Source of the DNA: JADKAV01 sp963733395
GTDB taxonomy: Bacteria > Actinomycetota > Actinomycetes > S36-B12 > UBA10799
Direction: 5' to 3'
Assembly: GCA_963733395.1 (NCBI GenBank)
Contig: CAVTCZ010000007.1
Coordinates: 62,001-126,000 of the forward strand
DNA length: 64,000 bases
The translations under genes were made by a program, and so were the position numbers. Numbering within the stretch: the stretch's first letter is position 1; each line of letters begins with the position of its first letter. Positions 60,010 through 64,000 of the stretch are shown here, piece by piece. The notes beneath the pieces were generated by a model, which saw nothing but the letters and a program-made list of their open reading frames with translations, searched no databases and was not told where the DNA came from.

Positions 60010-61942
60010 CGGCGTCCAGGCCTTTGCTGATGAGGTTCATCACCGACGGATCCGCCAGGGTGGTGACGTCGCCCAGGCTGCGGTGCTCTGCCACGTCGCG
60101 CAGCAACCGCCGCATGATCTTCCCCGAGCGGGTCTTGGGCAACTCCGCGACCACGAGGATCTGACGCGGCTTGGCGATCGGGCCGATCTCCTTGGCGACG
60201 TGGTTGCGCAGTTCGGTGATCGGATCCTCCGGCGCGGCCATGTCGGTGCGCAGGATCACGAACGCCACGATGCCCTGCCCGGTCGTCTCGTCGGCGGCGC
60301 CCACGACGGCGGCCTCGGCCACGAGTTCGTGGCTCACCAGCGCCGATTCCACCTCTGTGGTGGAGATGCGGTGGCCGGACACGTTCATCACGTCGTCGAC
60401 GCGGCCGAGCAGCCAGATGGCACCGTCCTCGTCGTACTTGGCGCCGTCGCCGGCGAAGTAGTACTGCGGCCACCGGCTCCAGTAGGTGTCCTGGTAGCGC
60501 TGCGGGTCTCCCCAGATGCCGCGCAGCATCGACGGCCACGGCTCGCTGAGCACGAGGTAGCCACCCCCGCCCGGGCCCACCGGTTCGCCGTGGTCGTCGA
60601 CGACGTCGGCGCTGATCCCGGGCAGCGGGCGCATGGCTGAGCCCGGCTTGCAGGCCGTCACCCCGGGCAGCGGGCTGATCATCATGGCGCCGGTCTCGGT
60701 CTGCCACCAGGTGTCCACGATCGGTGCGGTGCCGCCGCCGATGTGGTCGCGGTACCAGATCCACGCCTCTGGGTTGATCGGTTCGCCGACGCTGCCGAGC
60801 AGGCGCAGCGAGGACAGGTCGAACTGGCTGGGGATCTCGTTGCCCCACTTCATGAAGGTGCGGATCGCGGTGGGCGCGGTGTACAGCAGCGAGACCCGGT
60901 ACTTCTCGACGATCTCCCACCAGCGGCCCTTGTGCGGGGTGTCCGGGGTGCCCTCGTACATCACCTGTGTCGCGCCGTTGGCCAGCGGGCCGTAGACGAT
61001 GTAGCTGTGGCCGGTCACCCAGCCGACGTCGGCGGTGCACCAGTAGACGTCGTCGGGTTTGAGGTCGAACACGCATCTGTGCGTGTAGGCGGTCTGGGTC
61101 AGGTAGCCGCCGGTGGTGTGCAGGATGCCCTTCGGCTTCCCGGTCGTGCCGGAGGTGTAGAGGATGAACAGCGGGTGCTCGGAGTCGAAGGCCTCGGGCG
61201 TGTGCTCGGGGCTGGCCGCGTCGACCGCGTCGTGCCACCACACATCCTTGTCGGTCCACGCGACCTCCTGGCCGGTGCGGCGCACGACGAGCACGTTGGT
61301 CACGGTGGGGCAGGCGGCGACCGCCTCGTCGACCGCCGGCTTCAGGGCCGCGGCGGTCCCGCGCCGATAGCCGCCGTCGGCCGTGATCACCAGTTTGGCC
61401 TCGGCGTCCTCGATCCGGCTGCGCAGCGCCTCGGCCGAGAAGCCGCCGAAGACCACCGAATGGACCGCCCCGATCCGGGCGCAGGCGAGCATGGCGATGG
61501 CGGCCTCGGGGATCATCGGCAGGTAGATCGCCACCCGGTCGTGGGACGTGACGCCCAGTGCGGTCAGGGCGTTGGCGGCCTTGCTCACTTCCTCCTGGAG
61601 TTCGCGGTAGGTGATCGTGCGGGTGTCGCCCGGCTCGCCCTCGAAGTGGATGGCGACCTTGTCACCGAAACCCGCTGCGACATGCCGATCCACGCAGTTC
61701 ACCGTCACGTTGAGCCGGCCGCCGACGAACCACTGGGCGAACGGCGCCTGTGACCAATCGAGGGTCTGGGTCCACGGCGTCTCCCACTGCAGGCGTGCGG
61801 CCTGGGCGTCCCAGAACCCGAGCCGGTCGGCTGCAGCCTGTTCGTACAGGTCGGCTTTCGCGTTGGCCTGTGCTGCGAACTCCGGCGTGGGCGGGAACGT
61901 CCGGTCCTCGTGCAGCAGGTTCTCAAGTGCCTCGTCGGACAT
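59999..61942 (-). CDS. acs: Acetyl-CoA synthetase
   Basis: A 647-residue AMP-forming enzyme. ATP motif FILYTSGTTGKPKGILHTTGGYL, the A5 region VDTWWQTETGAMMISPLPG and the regulatory lysine K608 in PKTRSGKIMRRLLR (the site acetylated by Pat) are seen. It makes acetyl-CoA from acetate. Full length compared with the family (about 650). It follows marP-ephE as in mycobacteria. The upstream gap of 605 bases (61943-62547) contains only repeats. Confidence 0.97.
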   Translation of the reverse strand: MSDEALENLLHEDRTFPPTPEFAAQANAKADLYEQAAADRLGFWDAQAARLQWETPWTQTLDWSQAPFAQWFVGGRLNVTVNCVDRHVAAGFGDKVAIHFEGEPGDTRTITYRELQEEVSKAANALTALGVTSHDRVAIYLPMIPEAAIAMLACARIGAVHSVVFGGFSAEALRSRIEDAEAKLVITADGGYRRGTAAALKPAVDEAVAACPTVTNVLVVRRTGQEVAWTDKDVWWHDAVDAASPEHTPEAFDSEHPLFILYTSGTTGKPKGILHTTGGYLTQTAYTHRCVFDLKPDDVYWCTADVGWVTGHSYIVYGPLANGATQVMYEGTPDTPHKGRWWEIVEKYRVSLLYTAPTAIRTFMKWGNEIPSQFDLSSLRLLGSVGEPINPEAWIWYRDHIGGGTAPIVDTWWQTETGAMMISPLPGVTACKPGSAMRPLPGISADVVDDHGEPVGPGGGGYLVLSEPWPSMLRGIWGDPQRYQDTYWSRWPQYYFAGDGAKYDEDGAIWLLGRVDDVMNVSGHRISTTEVESALVSHELVAEAAVVGAADETTGQGIVAFVILRTDMAAPEDPITELRNHVAKEIGPIAKPRQILVVAELPKTRSGKIMRRLLRDVAEHRSLGDVTTLADPSVMNLISKGLDAGAD

Positions 61943-62188
61943 CGACGGCCTCCTTCGTGGTGTTCCCCTATCCGATCAGGTGGGCAGGCCGGCGTGCAAC
62001 CGGGTCGCCCGAGGACCGGGTGGTGGTTGTGAGGCGCGCCCCGCTTCTGCGACCTTGTTGCCCTCCGGCGTCGGCGTGTCGGGGCTGTGCAGTCTCTTGT
62101 GATGCCAGCAGTTTGTGTCTCACGACATACCGGACACTTCCACGTCGCTTTCGCAGGATGCTGCGGGGCATGGCGGAGAGGGTGGCCG

Positions 62189-62246
62189 CGGTGGCTGTCC
62201 GGTTGCTGGTGACGAGGTCCCCAAACCGACAACGGTGCAACAGTCG
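62189..62246. repeat. Half family 1 element (inner words only)
   Basis: A degenerate forward word (62189-62210, ending CGGTTGCTGGT) and a good inverted word (62225-62246, ACCGACAACGGTGCAACAG...) have the 36-base offset of the inner pair. The outer words are absent at the expected 62158 and 62256. Confidence 0.8.
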
Positions 62247-62272
62247 CGGCCCTGAGTCCCCGTCCCCGGGTG

Positions 62273-62392
62273 CGAGTGTTGCGCGGTTGCTGGTCCCCGG
62301 GTGCGAGTGTTGCGCGGTTGCTGGTTTCGGGGTCCTCAAACCGACAACGGTGCAACAGTCGCGGTGGTTGGGGCGTAACGGTGCAACAGTCG
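62273..62392. repeat. 120-bp four-word inverted element, copy 5 (family 1)
   Basis: Words start at 62273, 62304 (forward) and 62340, 62371 (inverted), the same 31-36-31 spacing and 120 bases. It lies between the divergent acs and pilT genes. Confidence 0.9.
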
Positions 62393-62547
62393 CGGCGGCG
62401 AGTGTTCCGCACCGTCACCATCGAACCCCACCGCTGAAGCCGTCCGCTGTGTCGTGAGACATGGCAACCGGGTGTCGGGGGACCGCCGCTCCGCCGGCAG
62501 TTTCCTCAAGGGGCGCCTGCGCACCGTCGGTCACTAGACTCCGGGCC

Positions 62548-63639
<1,092 letters not shown>

Positions 63640-63658
63640 CTCGCGTTACCGTCGGGGG

Positions 63659-64000
63659 ATGGACGCCTTCGCCGCCGTGGCCGCCCTGCCGGGCGTCGCG
63701 CAAGCAGCCGAATCCTCGCGGGCGGCTTTCGACGCCATGCTGTGGGACCGGCAGTTGCGTGCCGCCGCCGAAGAACTCTCCCGCCGATCCGCGCTGGCCG
63801 GGGCGGCCAGTTCCGCGGGCATCGACGGCATCGAGATCGAGTGGCGCGTGTGGGAGGCGGGCCAGGCCGCCGACGAAACCCCCATGGGTCACGCCGCCGG
63901 CGGGGTGGTGGCCATGTACGCGCAACTGCCCGCGATCCGCGCGGTCTGGGAGACAGCACCGCTGCAGGCACTGGCCAAGTTGCACACGCTGGTCGCCGTC
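63659..64000 (+). CDS. Conserved actinobacterial hypothetical protein (3' truncated by window end)
   Basis: ATG 63659 gives MDAFAAVAALPGVAQAAESSRAAFDAMLWDRQLRAAAEELSRRSALAGAASSAGIDGIEIEWRVWEAG, then AAGGVVAMYAQLPAIRAVWETAPLQALAKLHTLVAV, and is still open at 64000 (114 codons). An alanine-rich helical N-terminus like this is found in actinobacterial proteins sometimes called oxidoreductases or Fic-like; I cannot confirm a function from the visible part. It begins 19 bases after pilT and may be in the same operon. Confidence 0.7.
   Translation, partial: MDAFAAVAALPGVAQAAESSRAAFDAMLWDRQLRAAAEELSRRSALAGAASSAGIDGIEIEWRVWEAGQAADETPMGHAAGGVVAMYAQLPAIRAVWETAPLQALAKLHTLVAV

Larger units (their letters stand above)
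62114..62463. repeat. Outer inverted arms around family 1 elements
   Basis: TGTGTCTCACGACATA (62114-62129) faces TGTGTCGTGAGACAT (62448-62462) in inverse orientation; 11 of the central bases pair exactly. Between them lie a half family 1 element and one full copy. No transposase-like ORF is enclosed, and target duplications were not found. It sits in the 605-base gap upstream of acs and pilT. Confidence 0.7.

Noticed and set aside
62114..62463. Insertion sequence
   Set aside because: Inverted arms are present but no transposase frame and no clear target duplication.

Overview
The window is GC-rich, densely coded DNA with many 1-4 base stop/start overlaps. It carries a WhiB4/WblA-type WhiB protein, RsiG-like, MarP, GlxR/Crp and paired Get3-like ATPase genes. 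Together these point to an actinobacterium (Actinomycetota); I do not assign a genus. No phage module, transposase, rRNA or CRISPR array is visible, and there is one tRNA (Pro, CGG).

Layout. (1) 1-13.9 kb is a nitrate-respiration and molybdenum-cofactor block: the end of a MobA-like gene, moeA, a divergent narK1-narK2 pair, a cysteine-containing winged-helix regulator, narGHJI and a ywiC-like membrane gene. (2) 13.6-21.6 kb holds a cupin, a two-RCK potassium channel, a MOSC protein, a methyltransferase/DUF2249/regulator cluster with a palindromic operator candidate, a LURP-one protein and an FdhF/YdeP-type oxidoreductase. (3) 22-43 kb is mixed metabolism and stress: asd, a membrane protein, AlkC-like, HIT, VOC, a large LuxR regulator, an AI-2E exporter, an anaerobic sulfatase-maturase, PAP2, DUF2252, small stress-type proteins, a DUF1269-sulfatase fusion, tRNA-Pro, a phosphoesterase, YqeY, and an epimerase/TetR pair with twin operators. 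(4) 43-64 kb closely follows the conserved mycobacterial ponA2-whiB4-bagB-bagA-ridA-MBL-crp-nth-nudix-marP-ephE-acs order, with YceI, a GT87 transferase, an RsiG-like anti-sigma factor and NhaA inserted. It ends with pilT and a truncated gene.

How the genes work together. MobA and MoeA make the bis-MGD cofactor for NarG and the FdhF-like enzyme. NarK1/NarK2 bring nitrate in and nitrite out, NarGHI reduces nitrate at the membrane and NarJ inserts cofactor. No nitrite reductase is present, so the visible pathway stops at nitrite. The radical-SAM maturase would make formylglycine in the Cys-type sulfatase without oxygen, which fits the anaerobic theme.

The most unusual content is between genes. 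Five loci carry a 120-bp element with two forward and two inverted copies of one word at exactly constant spacing (31-36-31 bp). Two further loci carry a different word in the same two-forward/two-inverted layout and the same length (120 and 119 bp). Other gaps hold a hairpin with a conserved loop and co-varying stem, a 3 x 93 bp hairpin tandem, and a 19-bp-phased word array. Separately, six conserved genes (narI, a membrane protein, the maturase, DUF2127, an ABM protein, nhaA) contain nine single-base frameshifts. These look more like assembly indels than pseudogenes, so those reading frames should be treated as uncertain.
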